64,000 nucleotides of DNA from Chromobacterium aquaticum (GCF_021129195.1 NZ_JAJOHW010000009.1:22234-86233); one strand, 5' to 3'. Numbered from the stretch's first letter, positions 23,664 through 33,252 are shown. The notes: generated from the sequence alone by a model not told the origin. Numbers and translations are program-made.

Positions 23664-24935
23664 ATGCCCACACCCAAATCCATGCCGGATCACCTGCCGG
23701 TAGAAGACACGCTGATCGATGCCGAGATCGACGACGCCGGCGTGCAAGGCCAGAATCCCGCGCCAAGCCGGCCCTGGCTGTTGCTGCTGGGCCTGATGCT
23801 GGTTGGCATCAATCTGCGCCCGGCGCTGTCCAGCCTGTCCCCGGTGCTGGGCGATGTCGCCGCCAGCCGCGGGCTCAGCGGCATGATGGCCGGCTTGCTC
23901 ACCACGCTGCCGGTCGCTTGCCTGGGCCTGTTCGGCCCGCTGGCGCCGCGGCTGGCCCGCCGCTGGGGCAGCGAAAAGACCATCGCGCTAATCCTGGTGA
24001 CGCTGGCGCTGGGCATCCTGCTGCGCACCCAGTTCGGCCAATTCGGCCTGTTCGCCGGCTCGGCGCTGGCCGGCGCCAGCATAGGCATCATCGGCGTGCT
24101 GCTGCCCGGCATCGTCAAGCGCGACTTTCCGCGCCAGGTCAGCCTGATGACCGGGGTCTACACCATGGCGCTATGCCTGGGCGCGGCGCTGGCCGCCGGC
24201 CTGACCGTGCCGGCGATGCACTGGATGGGCGACAGCTGGCAGGGCGCGCTGGCGATCTGGGCGACGCCGGCGCTGCTGGCCTTGCTGGCCTGGTGGCCGC
24301 AGACGCGAAAACAACAAGCGGCCCACCACGGCCAATGGCTGGTGCGCGGCCTGCTGCGCGACCCGCTGGCCTGGCAGGTGACGCTGTTCATGGGCTTGCA
24401 GTCGTCCATGGCTTACATCGTGTTCGGCTGGCTGCCGTCCATCCTGATAGACCGCGGCGAAACGCCGCTGCACGCCGGCCTGCTGCTGTCCATTTCCATC
24501 ATGGTTCAAGTGGCCTCCTCGCTGCTGGTGCCGGCATTGGGACAGCGCTGCCGCGATCAGCGCCCGCCTATCGCCGTCACCGTGGCGCTGGTGCTCAGCG
24601 GCCTGTTGGGCATGTTGTTCGCTCCCACCGACAGCCTGCTGCTCTGGGCGGTGCTGCTGGGCCTGGGCCAGGGTGGCCTGTTCAGCATGGCGCTGAGCCT
24701 GCTGGCGCTGCGCTCGCCGGATCCCCATGTCGCCGCCCACCTGTCCGGCATGGCCCAGGGCGTCGGCTATGCGCTGGCCTCGCTCGGCCCGCTCAGCGTG
24801 GGCCTGATCCGCGACCAGACCCACAGCCTGTGGCCGCTGGGTCTGCTGTTCCTGCTGATTTCCACCGCCACCTGCGCGATGGGCATGCTGGCCGGACGCA
24901 AGCGCCTGGTGCAGGTGGAATCCCGCCCGCTATAA
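23664..24935 (+). CDS. MFS transporter, CynX/NimT family
   Basis: 423 residues from the ATG at 23664 (AGAAGGA ribosome site). About 30 polar N-terminal residues precede twelve predicted membrane helices; the first is WLLLLGLMLVGINLRPALSS, with the LRPALSSLSPVLG stretch typical of the CynX cyanate/NimT 2-nitroimidazole family, and a loop GPLAPRLARRWGSEKT that stands for the MFS motif A. Substrate unknown. It is the likely target of the FadR regulator immediately upstream. Confidence 0.88.
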   Translation: MPTPKSMPDHLPVEDTLIDAEIDDAGVQGQNPAPSRPWLLLLGLMLVGINLRPALSSLSPVLGDVAASRGLSGMMAGLLTTLPVACLGLFGPLAPRLARRWGSEKTIALILVTLALGILLRTQFGQFGLFAGSALAGASIGIIGVLLPGIVKRDFPRQVSLMTGVYTMALCLGAALAAGLTVPAMHWMGDSWQGALAIWATPALLALLAWWPQTRKQQAAHHGQWLVRGLLRDPLAWQVTLFMGLQSSMAYIVFGWLPSILIDRGETPLHAGLLLSISIMVQVASSLLVPALGQRCRDQRPPIAVTVALVLSGLLGMLFAPTDSLLLWAVLLGLGQGGLFSMALSLLALRSPDPHVAAHLSGMAQGVGYALASLGPLSVGLIRDQTHSLWPLGLLFLLISTATCAMGMLAGRKRLVQVESRPL

Positions 24936-24950
24936 ACCAACTGGCGACAA

Positions 24951-24976
24951 AAAACCCCGGGGCGCGCCCCGGGGTT
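24951..24976. terminator. Bidirectional terminator between convergent genes
   Basis: A perfect 26-bp palindrome with CCCCGGGGCG/CGCCCCGGGG arms, flanked by A-runs on the left and TTTCTTT on the right, so it can serve the transporter gene and the converging DUF2946 gene. Confidence 0.9.
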
Positions 24977-24998
24977 TCTTTGTGCTTGACGGCCAGGC

Positions 24999-25526
24999 TC
25001 AGCCCTTGGGCCGGCCGATGATGCCGTAGCGCTGCCACAGATCCGGCAGGCTGGCCTGCCCCAGCGGAATCATCGCCTTGCCCAAGGCCAAGCGCGCCGG
25101 CAGCGAGGCCATCTCGCCATTCCATCCCGGCGCGCCCTCGTCCAGCACCGCGGCCAGATCGCGGTCGTCCACCGCCGCCAGTTCGCCGCCGATCTCGATC
25201 AGCAGCATGCCTTCCGGCGTCAGCCAGGCGGCGCGCGCCGGCACGTCGTCGTCGTAGGGCAGCGTGCTCCAGCCCGATGGCGTGCGCCGTGCCACCAGCG
25301 GCGCAGCGTCCAGCGTCACATAGACTTTCTGCGGCCCATTCTGCACATAACAGCGCCCCAGTCCGTCGCGGCTGTAGTTGCGGCCGAAAAACTCCACCAT
25401 CGCCTCGTGTTGCAGACGTTCGTCCTTGATCCACCACTGGCCGCGCGCATCCAGCCGCAGCCAGCCGAACACCGCCGGCACATTCGGCCACTTGGCCATT
25501 GCCGCCTGTACTATCGCATCCATCAT
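24999..25526 (-). CDS. DUF2946-family protein
   Basis: 175 residues; the first two codons are ATGATG. The N-terminus VQAAMAKWPNVPAVFGWLRL followed by DARGQWWIKDER, and GRCYVQNGPQKVYVTLDAAP, then AAVDDRDLAAVLDEGAPGW, match the DUF2946 pattern of betaproteobacterial soluble proteins. No signal peptide or membrane segment. Function unknown. Ends close to a shared terminator. Confidence 0.75.
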   Translation of the reverse strand: MMDAIVQAAMAKWPNVPAVFGWLRLDARGQWWIKDERLQHEAMVEFFGRNYSRDGLGRCYVQNGPQKVYVTLDAAPLVARRTPSGWSTLPYDDDVPARAAWLTPEGMLLIEIGGELAAVDDRDLAAVLDEGAPGWNGEMASLPARLALGKAMIPLGQASLPDLWQRYGIIGRPKG

Positions 25527-25577
25527 GCGTCTCCTTGCGGGTTTGCTCCCGCTTGATTCTCAGCTTTGACCACTAAA

Positions 25578-28070
25578 TCAGATCGCTCTCAACACCGCCA
25601 TCGGCGAGGTGCGGGTGACCCTCCCCACCAAGGGCCAGCCGGCCACCACCACCACCAGTGCGCCGCACAGCACCCCGGCCGGCAACAACCATGGATTGAA
25701 CACCAAGGGCAGATTGAATAATTTGACCGATGCCAAAGCGCCTATGCCCATCGCGCCCAGCGCCGCCAGCAAACCGGAAAAAGCGCCCAGCCAGGCCAGC
25801 TCCGCCAGCACCACGCTGCGCACCTGCCGCCGCGACGCGCCCAGCGCCCGCATCAGGCCGACATCGAACAAGCGCTCGTCGCGCGTGGCGGCCAACGACG
25901 CCCACAACACCAGCACGCCGGCGGCCAGCGCCAGGCCGAACATCGCCTCGATGCCGCGCGCCAGCTTGTCCATCATCGCCCGCACCTCGCTCAGGATGGC
26001 GCCGACGTCGATCACGGTCAGATTGGGAAACTCGCCCACCAAGCGGTTGACGAAGTCCTCGTCCGCCGGGTCCAGCCGGAAACTGGTGATCCAGCTGGCT
26101 GGCTGCTGGCTGAATTGGCCCGGCGTGCCGATCACGAAGAAGTTGACGCGGAAACTGTCCCACGGCACTTCGCGCAAGCTGGTCACCTTGGCGCGATAAG
26201 TGGTGCCCGCCAGATCAAAGGCCAGCGTGTCGCCCAGCTTGATGCCCAGCGTGTCCGCCAGCCCGCGCTCCACGGAGAACTGCGGCTTGATCCGCTTCTG
26301 TTGCGGCCACCATTGGCCGGCCACCAGTTTATTGCCCGGCGGCAGTTCGTCGCGCCAGGACAGGTTGAACTCGCGTTCGGCCAAACGCCGCGCGCGCTCG
26401 TCCTCGTAGGCCGATGGCCGCACCGGTTGTTCATTGATGGCGATCAGCCGCGCCCGCACCATCGGCGCCAGCTCCGGCATCGCCCGTCCTTCCGAGGCGA
26501 ACGCATTGCGCACGCCGTCCAGCTGATTGCGCTGGATATTGATGACGAATTTGTTCGGCGCGTCCGCCGGCACGCTGCGCTGCCAGGCGCCGATCAGATC
26601 GTCGCGCACAATGGTCAGCGTCAGCAGCGCCATCAGGCCCACCGACAGGGACACGATCTGAATCACCGCCAGCCAGTGCCGGCGCGCGATATTGGCGATG
26701 CCGAAGCGCCAGCCCACGCGGCGGCCGCGCGGCAGCCTCCGCATCAGGTAGACCACGCCCAGCGCCAGCGCGCCGACGGCGGCGAAAAAGCCCAGCATGC
26801 CGGCCAGCAGCCAGCCCGCCACCGCCAGGTCGCCCACTTGCCAGGCGGCCAGGCCCAGCAAGGCCACCAGCGCCAACAGCGGCGCCAGCACGCCCTGGCG
26901 CGTGGGTTCCAATTCATCGCGCAGCACCGCCGCCGGCGGCACATCGCGTATGCCCATCAGTGGCGGCAAGGCCAGGCCGGCCAGCAGCACCAGCGAGGCC
27001 AGCGGCCCGACCAGCCAGGTCAGCCAGCCCGGGTCGGGCAGGATTTCGCCGACATAGCCGCTGGCCAGCCGCATCAGCGCCAGTTGCACGCCGAAACCGC
27101 CGGCGGTGCCCACCGCGCCGGCCAGCAGGCCCAGCAACAGGAACAGGCTGACAAACAAGCCCCACACCTCACCCGCGGTCAGCCCCAGGCAGCGTAGCAC
27201 CGCCACTTGCTGCCAATGACGCGCCAGATAACGGCGCACCACCAGCGCCACCGCCGACGCCGCCAGCGCCACCGTCAGCATCGCGGTCAGGCCGAGGAAA
27301 CGCCGGGCGCGCTCCAGCGCGGTGCGTACTTCCGGCCTGGCTTCCTCCACGTTTTCCAGCCGGGCGTCCTTGGGTTTGGCCTTGTCCAGCCATTGGCGGA
27401 AGTCGGCGACGCCGCGGTCGTCCCCGGCGAACATCAGGCGCCAGCGCGCTCGGCTGCCTTCCTGGATCAAGCCGGTGGCGGCCAGGTCGGCGCGGTTGAA
27501 CATCAGCCGCGGCACGAAGTTGTACAAGTCCATCGCCCCGTCCGGCTCGCGGACGATTTCGCCGGCCAGGCGCAATTGCGCGCCGCCTACGCCCAGGGTG
27601 TCGCCCAGCTTCAGCTTCAAGCGCCGCATCAGGCGGGCGTCGGCCCAGGCGCTGCCCGCGGCCGGGCGCAGGCTGCCGGTTTCGACGCGGCCATCGGCCA
27701 GGCGCACGCTGACTTCGCCGCGCAGCGGATAGCTGTCGCTGACCGCCTTATACGTGGCCAGCGTCGCCTGCCCGCCGGCGAACACCATGGAGGGAAAACT
27801 GATATTGTCGGCCAACCGCAAGCCGCGCTTTTCCGCCTCGCGGCGGATGGATTCCGGCGCCGGAGCGTTGCCGTTGAGCACCAGATCGGCGGCCAGCAGC
27901 TGCGTGGCCTGGGTGGTCAGCGCGCGCTCCACCCGGTCGGAGAAAAAGGCCACGCTGCTCATCGCCATCACCGCCACCACCAGCGCCAAGGCCAGGATGG
28001 TGAGTTCGCCGGACACCAGTTCGCGGCGGATGAAGCGCAGCACCAGGGTCAAACGGCCGCTCAAGGTCAT
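25578..28070 (-). CDS. ybbP: ABC transporter permease, YbbP-like (FtsX/MacB fold)
   Basis: 830 residues with two FtsX-type permease repeats. N-terminal helix LTILALALVVAVMAMSSVAF, a large extracytoplasmic region, a first bundle of helices at about residues 265-470 and a second C-terminal bundle including RDERLFDVGLMRALGASRRQ and VRSVVLAELAWLGAFSGLLA. Belongs to the type VII ABC class that extracts or moves lipophilic substrates rather than importing nutrients. Overlaps ybbA by ATGA, so both are one unit, as in enterobacteria. Confidence 0.9.
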   Translation of the reverse strand: MTLSGRLTLVLRFIRRELVSGELTILALALVVAVMAMSSVAFFSDRVERALTTQATQLLAADLVLNGNAPAPESIRREAEKRGLRLADNISFPSMVFAGGQATLATYKAVSDSYPLRGEVSVRLADGRVETGSLRPAAGSAWADARLMRRLKLKLGDTLGVGGAQLRLAGEIVREPDGAMDLYNFVPRLMFNRADLAATGLIQEGSRARWRLMFAGDDRGVADFRQWLDKAKPKDARLENVEEARPEVRTALERARRFLGLTAMLTVALAASAVALVVRRYLARHWQQVAVLRCLGLTAGEVWGLFVSLFLLLGLLAGAVGTAGGFGVQLALMRLASGYVGEILPDPGWLTWLVGPLASLVLLAGLALPPLMGIRDVPPAAVLRDELEPTRQGVLAPLLALVALLGLAAWQVGDLAVAGWLLAGMLGFFAAVGALALGVVYLMRRLPRGRRVGWRFGIANIARRHWLAVIQIVSLSVGLMALLTLTIVRDDLIGAWQRSVPADAPNKFVINIQRNQLDGVRNAFASEGRAMPELAPMVRARLIAINEQPVRPSAYEDERARRLAEREFNLSWRDELPPGNKLVAGQWWPQQKRIKPQFSVERGLADTLGIKLGDTLAFDLAGTTYRAKVTSLREVPWDSFRVNFFVIGTPGQFSQQPASWITSFRLDPADEDFVNRLVGEFPNLTVIDVGAILSEVRAMMDKLARGIEAMFGLALAAGVLVLWASLAATRDERLFDVGLMRALGASRRQVRSVVLAELAWLGAFSGLLAALGAMGIGALASVKLFNLPLVFNPWLLPAGVLCGALVVVVAGWPLVGRVTRTSPMAVLRAI

Positions 28071-28759
28071 GAGCGCGCTCCGTTGAGCTTGCCTTCCACC
28101 AGCCGGTAGATCGCATCGCAGCGGCTGGCCAGCTCGGTGTCATGGGTGACCAGCACCAGGGCGGTGCCCTGCTCGGCGTTGAGCTGGAACAGCAGGTCTA
28201 TGATCTGGCGGCCGCTGTGCGGATCCAGATTGCCGGTGGGCTCGTCGGCGAACAGCAGGCCAGGATGAATGACGAAGGCGCGCGCCAGCGCCACCCGCTG
28301 CTGTTCGCCGCCGGACAGATGCCGCGGGTAATGGCCCAGCCGGTGGCTGAGGCCGACGCGGTCCAGCATCTGCCGCGCAGCCTCGCGCGCGTCGGCGCGG
28401 CCGGCCAGCTCCAGCGGCAGCATCACGTTCTCCAGCGCGCTCAATTGCGGCATCAACTGGAAATTCTGGAACACGAACCCCACCTTGTCTCTGCGCAGCA
28501 AGGCGCGCGCGTCCTCGCTCAGGCCCGCCAGCGCCTGGCCGAACAAGGCCACTTCGCCGCCGGATGGGTGATCCAGGCCCGCCAGCAAGGACAACAAGGT
28601 AGACTTGCCGGAACCGGACGCGCCGACAATGGCCACGCTCTCGCCTGGATACAGGGTCAGCGTGGCGCTGCGCAGAATGTTCAGCGGTTCGCCGTGAAAA
28701 TGCACTTGCTTGGCCAGTTCGCTGGCCGCCAAAACCGCCTGGGTTTCAATTGGATTCAT
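28067..28759 (-). CDS. ybbA: ABC transporter ATP-binding protein, YbbA-like
   Basis: 230 residues. Walker A VAIVGASGSGKSTLLSLLAG (about residues 42-61), Q-loop in VGFVFQNFQLMPQLSALENV, signature HLSGGEQQRVALARAFVIHP, Walker B GLLFADEPTGNLD and switch His in VLVTHDTELA. LolD/MacB-type ATPase working with YbbP. Its ATG is only 2 bp from the ATG of the divergent esterase gene, so each promoter must lie inside the other gene. Confidence 0.93.
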   Translation of the reverse strand: MNPIETQAVLAASELAKQVHFHGEPLNILRSATLTLYPGESVAIVGASGSGKSTLLSLLAGLDHPSGGEVALFGQALAGLSEDARALLRRDKVGFVFQNFQLMPQLSALENVMLPLELAGRADAREAARQMLDRVGLSHRLGHYPRHLSGGEQQRVALARAFVIHPGLLFADEPTGNLDPHSGRQIIDLLFQLNAEQGTALVLVTHDTELASRCDAIYRLVEGKLNGARS

Positions 28760-28761
28760 TT

Positions 28762-29361
28762 ATGCGCTCGATACTAAGCAAAGTTCTACTTTCCGCCAGC
28801 CTGGGCTTGCTGCTGCAGCCGGCTTCCGCCGCCACGGTGCTGGTGTTCGGCGACAGCCTGTCCGCCGGCTACGGCCTGTCTCCGGGCCAGGGCTGGGTCA
28901 GCCAGCTCGCCAAGGAGATGGGGACGAAACACCGTATCATCAATGCCAGCATCTCCGGCGAAACCACCGCCGGCGGGCTGGCCCGGCTGCCGGACGCGCT
29001 GGCGCGCCATCGCCCCGACATCGTGGTGCTGGAGCTGGGCGCCAACGACGGCCTGCGCGGCCTGCCGCTGGCGCAGATGCGCGGCAATCTGTCCAAGATG
29101 ATCGCCTTGGCCAAACAAAGCAAGGCCAGGGTGCTGCTGGTGGGCATGGCCCTGCCCCCGAACTATGGCCCGCAATACGGCGCCGAGTTCCGCAACGCCT
29201 ACGCCGAGCTGGCCAAGCGCGAGCGCCTGCCCTTCGTGCCGCTGCTGGTGGCCGGCTTCGAGGCCGATCTGTCGAAGTTCCAGCCGGACGGCTTGCATCC
29301 CATCGCCGCCGCCCAACCTCAGATGATGCGCACGGTCAAGGCCAAGCTGCCGCTCAACTGA
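28762..29361 (+). CDS. tesA: Arylesterase / acyl-CoA thioesterase I, SGNH hydrolase
   Basis: 199 residues from the ATG at 28762 (an in-frame TTG at 28750 is inside ybbA). Signal peptide MRSILSKVLLSASLGLLLQP followed by ASAA; mature part begins TVLVFGDSLSAGYGLSPGQG, block I with nucleophile S32. Block II is NASISGETTAGG, block III VVLELGANDGLRG, and block V PDGLHPIAAAQP holds the catalytic Asp and His. Periplasmic lysophospholipase/esterase. The divergent ybbAP-tesA arrangement is conserved in proteobacteria. Confidence 0.93.
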   Translation: MRSILSKVLLSASLGLLLQPASAATVLVFGDSLSAGYGLSPGQGWVSQLAKEMGTKHRIINASISGETTAGGLARLPDALARHRPDIVVLELGANDGLRGLPLAQMRGNLSKMIALAKQSKARVLLVGMALPPNYGPQYGAEFRNAYAELAKRERLPFVPLLVAGFEADLSKFQPDGLHPIAAAQPQMMRTVKAKLPLN

Positions 29362-29370
29362 GCCCCAGGC

Positions 29371-29411
29371 CTTGTCTCGCGCTTGCTCGCCGGCCTTTGA
29401 GCAGACCTCAG
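29371..29411. repeat. Remnant of a MITE-like element end
   Basis: GGCCTTGTCTCGCGCTTGCT followed by CGCCGGCCTTTGAGCAGACC resembles the right end of element A (GCCTTGTCTCGCTCTTGCTC, then GCGAGACTTTGAACAGGCTC). The left end is missing. It lies just after the tesA stop. Confidence 0.5.
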
Positions 29412-29494
29412 GGCCACAGGATATTTGTTACATTGACATTTCGTATTGCAATGCAGCAAGATAAGCCAACAGCATAATCATATCCTGAATCGCC

Positions 29495-30742
29495 ATGAGC
29501 CGTCCGCCACGCCCACCCTGGCCACAACGCCTGATAGCGCCCTACCGCGGCTTGCCCACCACGGTCTACATCCAGGTGCTGTGCAGCTTGATCAATAATA
29601 TCGGCGGCATCACCAAGCTGTTCCTGCCGCTCTATCTGCGCGAAAGCTATCAGCTGGGCTATGGCACCATCGGCCTGCTGATGGCCGCCTACGGCGCCGG
29701 CGCGCTATTGGGCTCGCTCAAGGGCGGCGCGCTGTCCGACCGTTTCGACGGCCGCAAGCTGGCCACCCTGTTCCTGTTCACGTCCGGCGTCTGTCTATTG
29801 CTGCTGGCCTTGGCCATTCCCTTATGGCTGTTTGTGCCGGTGCTGCTGGTGTCCGGCCTCGGCGACGGCGCCTTCCGCCCGGTCAATCAGCGGCTGGCGC
29901 TGGAGCCTTGCCAGCCGCAGCAACGCGCGGTGGCGCAGGGCATGCTGCGGGTGGCCTTCAATCTGGGCGTCGCCATCGCCGGCCTGATCAGCGGCGCGCT
30001 GGCCGCCATCGGTTATGGCTGGGTCTACGCGGCCAACGCCGCCGCCACCTTGAGCGCGGCCGCCTGGCTGGCCTGGGCCTACCGTCGCTACGACGCGGCG
30101 TCCATCCACCAGGCGACGCCAGAAGCCGCCGAAACCAGCGCCGCGGATCTGGTCGGTCCCTGGCGCGACCTTCCCTTTCTGCGCATATTGCTGGCCCTGA
30201 TGCTGATGACCGCAGTATTCGACCAGATCTATGTGACGCTGGGCTTATTCCTGCGCGAGCATTATCAACTGGGCCCGCAATGGATGGGTTATCTGTTCAC
30301 CCTGAACGGGCTGATGGTGGTGGCGCTGCAGATCCCGATCAGCCGCCGCATCCTGGACTGGGGCCTGCTGGCCAGCACCCAGGCCGGGGTGCTGCTGACC
30401 GGCTTGTCCTTTCTGTGGCTGACCGCCGGCGTCGGCCCGGTCTGGGCGTTATTGATGATGTTCACGCTGACCTTGGGCGAGCTGCTGATTTCCCCCTGTT
30501 ACACCATGCTGGTGATGCACCGCTCCGAAGGTCGGCTGCGCGGCCGTTACCTGGGCCTGTACAACGCAATCTGGCAAGGCCGCACCCTGTTCGCGCCGGC
30601 GCTGGGCACCTGGCTGTACGGCCATTTCGGCGGCATCTCGCTCTGGTGGCTGTGCGCGGCCGTCGTCTGCGTGTCCGCGCTGCTCCAGCACGCGGCGTTG
30701 CGCGAAATCCTGGGACCGGCCCGCGCGACAGCCACAGCCTGA
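29495..30742 (+). CDS. MFS transporter of unknown substrate
   Basis: 415 residues with twelve predicted helices. MFS motif A is present as GGALSDRFDGRKLATLFLFT after helix 2 (about residues 75-94), and VLCSLINNIGGITKLFLPLY is the first helix. Motif elements suggest a drug/metabolite antiporter-like protein, but there are no substrate-specific features. It ends 5 bp before the end of the converging GGDEF gene, with no room for a separate terminator. Confidence 0.85.
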   Translation: MSRPPRPPWPQRLIAPYRGLPTTVYIQVLCSLINNIGGITKLFLPLYLRESYQLGYGTIGLLMAAYGAGALLGSLKGGALSDRFDGRKLATLFLFTSGVCLLLLALAIPLWLFVPVLLVSGLGDGAFRPVNQRLALEPCQPQQRAVAQGMLRVAFNLGVAIAGLISGALAAIGYGWVYAANAAATLSAAAWLAWAYRRYDAASIHQATPEAAETSAADLVGPWRDLPFLRILLALMLMTAVFDQIYVTLGLFLREHYQLGPQWMGYLFTLNGLMVVALQIPISRRILDWGLLASTQAGVLLTGLSFLWLTAGVGPVWALLMMFTLTLGELLISPCYTMLVMHRSEGRLRGRYLGLYNAIWQGRTLFAPALGTWLYGHFGGISLWWLCAAVVCVSALLQHAALREILGPARATATA

Positions 30743-30747
30743 CGGGC

Positions 30748-31974
30748 TCAAGCCTGCCGGTCTTCGCGCCAGACGCGCACCCGGTTGCGCCCCTGCTGCT
30801 TGGCCGAATACAGGGCGGCGTCCGCCCGCAGCAAGGCCTGCTGGCTGCCGCCCTCCTCCGGCCGGCCAGCCACGCCTATCGACACCGTCTGCGCCAGCCC
30901 CGCCGGCAAGCCATCCAAACCAGCCTCCGCCAACACCAGCCGCACCCGCTCCATCGTCTCCGCCAGCCGCTCCGGCGCCAGGCCCGGCGCCAGCACCACG
31001 AACTCTTCGCCACCGTAGCGCGCCAAGATCATTTCCGGCTGCAGACAAGCGGCGATATGTTGCGCCGACTGCTGCAACACCTGGTCGCCCACCAGGTGGC
31101 CGAAGCGATCGTTGATGGACTTGAAATCATCCAGATCCAGCATTGCCAGGCTCCACACCGCTTCCGCGTCCTGATCCAGCGCCGCCATGCGGCTGCGCAA
31201 GGCCCGCTGATTGAGACAGCCGGTCAGCACATCGGATTCGGCCAGCGCGTGCAATTGCTCCACCGCCTGGCGCAGCATATTCCGCCGCTGCTCCAGCAAC
31301 TCCCGTTTCCCCTCGCTTTCCGCGTGCACGCTCTGCAGCCGGCGCAGCACCACCGCATTCTGTTCGCGCAGGCGCACGGTGTCGCGCAGCAGCGGATTGA
31401 AACTGGATAGAAACTCCCATTGCACCAGGATGAAGATCACCGCGCCGGCCAGCAAGGCGCTGTACAGCACGCCGCCCTCGCTATAAAAGCGGTACAGCGG
31501 ATAGGCCCAATAGCCGATGAAGAAAGTCAGATGCAAATCACGACAGGGAGCCATCAAGAGACAGACCGCGGCGAAACCGCCGGCCAGCCACAGCACCACG
31601 ACGATGCGATAAGCGCCCTCCTGCTCTGGAAACATGAACCACATCATCATGCTCCACACCATGGCGCTGCACAGCATCAAGCGCCGCAATCCCAGGTAAT
31701 GCGCGAACACCTGCTCCTGGCGCCGCGCCTGCAGGCGAAAGCGATGCGCCAGCCGCGCGAACAGCAGCTCCATCAGCAGGAACAAGCTCGACCAGAACAG
31801 GATGCGCCAACCGGGCGCATGGCGGTACATCAACAGGCCAAACAAGGGAATGGCGACAAAGGACTGCAAGATGGAAATATTGAGCATGGACACAAATTGG
31901 CGCACCAATTCCGCCTCCAGCTGCGGTTGCGGGCTTTCCCAGGGAAAGGGGCGCGCGCCTAGCCAGCGCCTCAT
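30748..31974 (-). CDS. Membrane-anchored diguanylate cyclase (GGDEF), second of a pair
   Basis: 408 residues from the ATG at 31974, which overlaps the upstream gene's TGA (ATGA). About six membrane helices at residues 30-180, a coiled-coil linker (RLREQNAVVLRRLQSVHAES), then a GGDEF domain: DVLTGCLNQRAL, LDLDDFKSINDRFGHLVGDQ and the active GGEEF motif in ARYGGEEFVVLAPGL. No RxxD inhibitory site precedes GGEEF. Likely makes c-di-GMP from two GTP at the inner membrane. The longer open frame to 32286 is an artefact of overlap with the upstream gene. Confidence 0.9.
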   Translation of the reverse strand: MRRWLGARPFPWESPQPQLEAELVRQFVSMLNISILQSFVAIPLFGLLMYRHAPGWRILFWSSLFLLMELLFARLAHRFRLQARRQEQVFAHYLGLRRLMLCSAMVWSMMMWFMFPEQEGAYRIVVVLWLAGGFAAVCLLMAPCRDLHLTFFIGYWAYPLYRFYSEGGVLYSALLAGAVIFILVQWEFLSSFNPLLRDTVRLREQNAVVLRRLQSVHAESEGKRELLEQRRNMLRQAVEQLHALAESDVLTGCLNQRALRSRMAALDQDAEAVWSLAMLDLDDFKSINDRFGHLVGDQVLQQSAQHIAACLQPEMILARYGGEEFVVLAPGLAPERLAETMERVRLVLAEAGLDGLPAGLAQTVSIGVAGRPEEGGSQQALLRADAALYSAKQQGRNRVRVWREDRQA

Positions 31975-33173
31975 GCCTCGCCCTCCCGCGCCAGGCAAAC
32001 CCGGTCTCGTCCCATTTCCTTGGCCTGGTACAACGCTTTGTCCGCCTGTTGCAGCAGGGCCTGCGGTCCGGCCCCCGGCCGCCAGGCGGCCACGCCGCAG
32101 GACAAGGTCACCGGCAGATCGCCGCTCCAGCGCCGCCAGTCCCAGCCGCTGATCTTGCCGCGCAGCGCTTCCATGCGCCGGCTCAGTTCCGCGCCGTTGC
32201 AGGCCGGCGCCAGCAGCAGAAACTCTTCGCCGCCGTAGCGGCCGAACAATTCGCCGTCCGCCAATTCCTCTTGCACCAATACGCACAGCTGCTGCAGCAC
32301 ATCGTCGCCGCGCGCATGGCCGTGGCTGTCGTTGATGCGCTTGAAATGGTCCAGATCGATGATGGCGATGGCGAAGGGCGCGCCTTGCGTTTCCGAACGC
32401 GCCAGCAGCCGTTCCATTTCCCGCATCAGCGCGCGCATGTTCAAGGCGCCGGTCAACGGGTCGCGCGAGGCCAGTTCGCTGATGCGCTCCACCGCCTGGT
32501 CCAGCTCCACGTTCTTCTGTTCCAGCATCGCGTTGTAGCTCTCCAGCTGGCGCTGCTCCAGCATCAGTTCGCGCAACAGGCCGGTGTTCTGCGCGCGCTG
32601 GCTCATGGACTCATGGGCGAAGCGGTGCAACCTGGCGGTGAACTGCACCAGCACCAGCAGGTAGATCGCGCCGGAAACGCCCACCCAGCGGAATACCGCT
32701 TCCGGCGACAGAAACAGGCGCAGCAGGATCAAGCCCCAGATCGGCAGCACGAAGCCGAAGAACAATTCGCGCCGCGCCGACAGCATCGCGCCCTGGACCG
32801 CGCTGACCGCAATCCCCCACAACACCACGATCAGGCTGTAGGTCAGGTCCCCGCTCGGCATCAGCACCCAGGCGGCTAGACCCCAGCCCACGCCGACGCA
32901 GGTGATCTGCGCGGCGAAACGGCGGTGCAGCGCGGCGATCTGCCAGTCGTCGTGGTCGGGGCAGCGGCTGGCGCGCCAGGTAGTACCCCACAGGGCCAGC
33001 AACAGCAGCCAGAACGCCACCAGCCACAGCAGCGACGGCAGCCACGGCGTTCTGCCCCACTCCAGCGCCGCCAGCAGCGCCGAGCCCAGCAGCGCATGCG
33101 GCACCACCACGTGGGTCGAGCGCATGACATGCAGCATGGTGAGGCTGTCCAACTGGCTGATCGGCGGAGGCAT
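31971..33173 (-). CDS. Membrane-anchored diguanylate cyclase (GGDEF), first of a pair
   Basis: 400 residues. N-terminal five to six membrane helices (LLWLVAFWLLLLALWGTTWR, then LIVVLWGIAVSAVQGAMLSA and others up to about 185), a coiled coil (RELMLEQRQLESYNAMLEQK) and a GGDEF domain: RDPLTGALNMRALMREM, IAIIDLDHFKRINDSHGHAR and GRYGGEEFLLLAPACNG. GGEEF is catalytically competent; no RxxD I-site precedes it. Same architecture as its downstream neighbour, to which it is coupled, so a tandem duplication of a c-di-GMP synthase. Confidence 0.9.
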   Translation of the reverse strand: MPPPISQLDSLTMLHVMRSTHVVVPHALLGSALLAALEWGRTPWLPSLLWLVAFWLLLLALWGTTWRASRCPDHDDWQIAALHRRFAAQITCVGVGWGLAAWVLMPSGDLTYSLIVVLWGIAVSAVQGAMLSARRELFFGFVLPIWGLILLRLFLSPEAVFRWVGVSGAIYLLVLVQFTARLHRFAHESMSQRAQNTGLLRELMLEQRQLESYNAMLEQKNVELDQAVERISELASRDPLTGALNMRALMREMERLLARSETQGAPFAIAIIDLDHFKRINDSHGHARGDDVLQQLCVLVQEELADGELFGRYGGEEFLLLAPACNGAELSRRMEALRGKISGWDWRRWSGDLPVTLSCGVAAWRPGAGPQALLQQADKALYQAKEMGRDRVCLAREGEA

Positions 33174-33252
33174 GGCTGGCGTCTGACGAATTCCGGATGG
33201 CTTATTTTTCCGTTATAGCGGGCAAAGCGCCAGTCCGGCGCGTCCGGGCATG

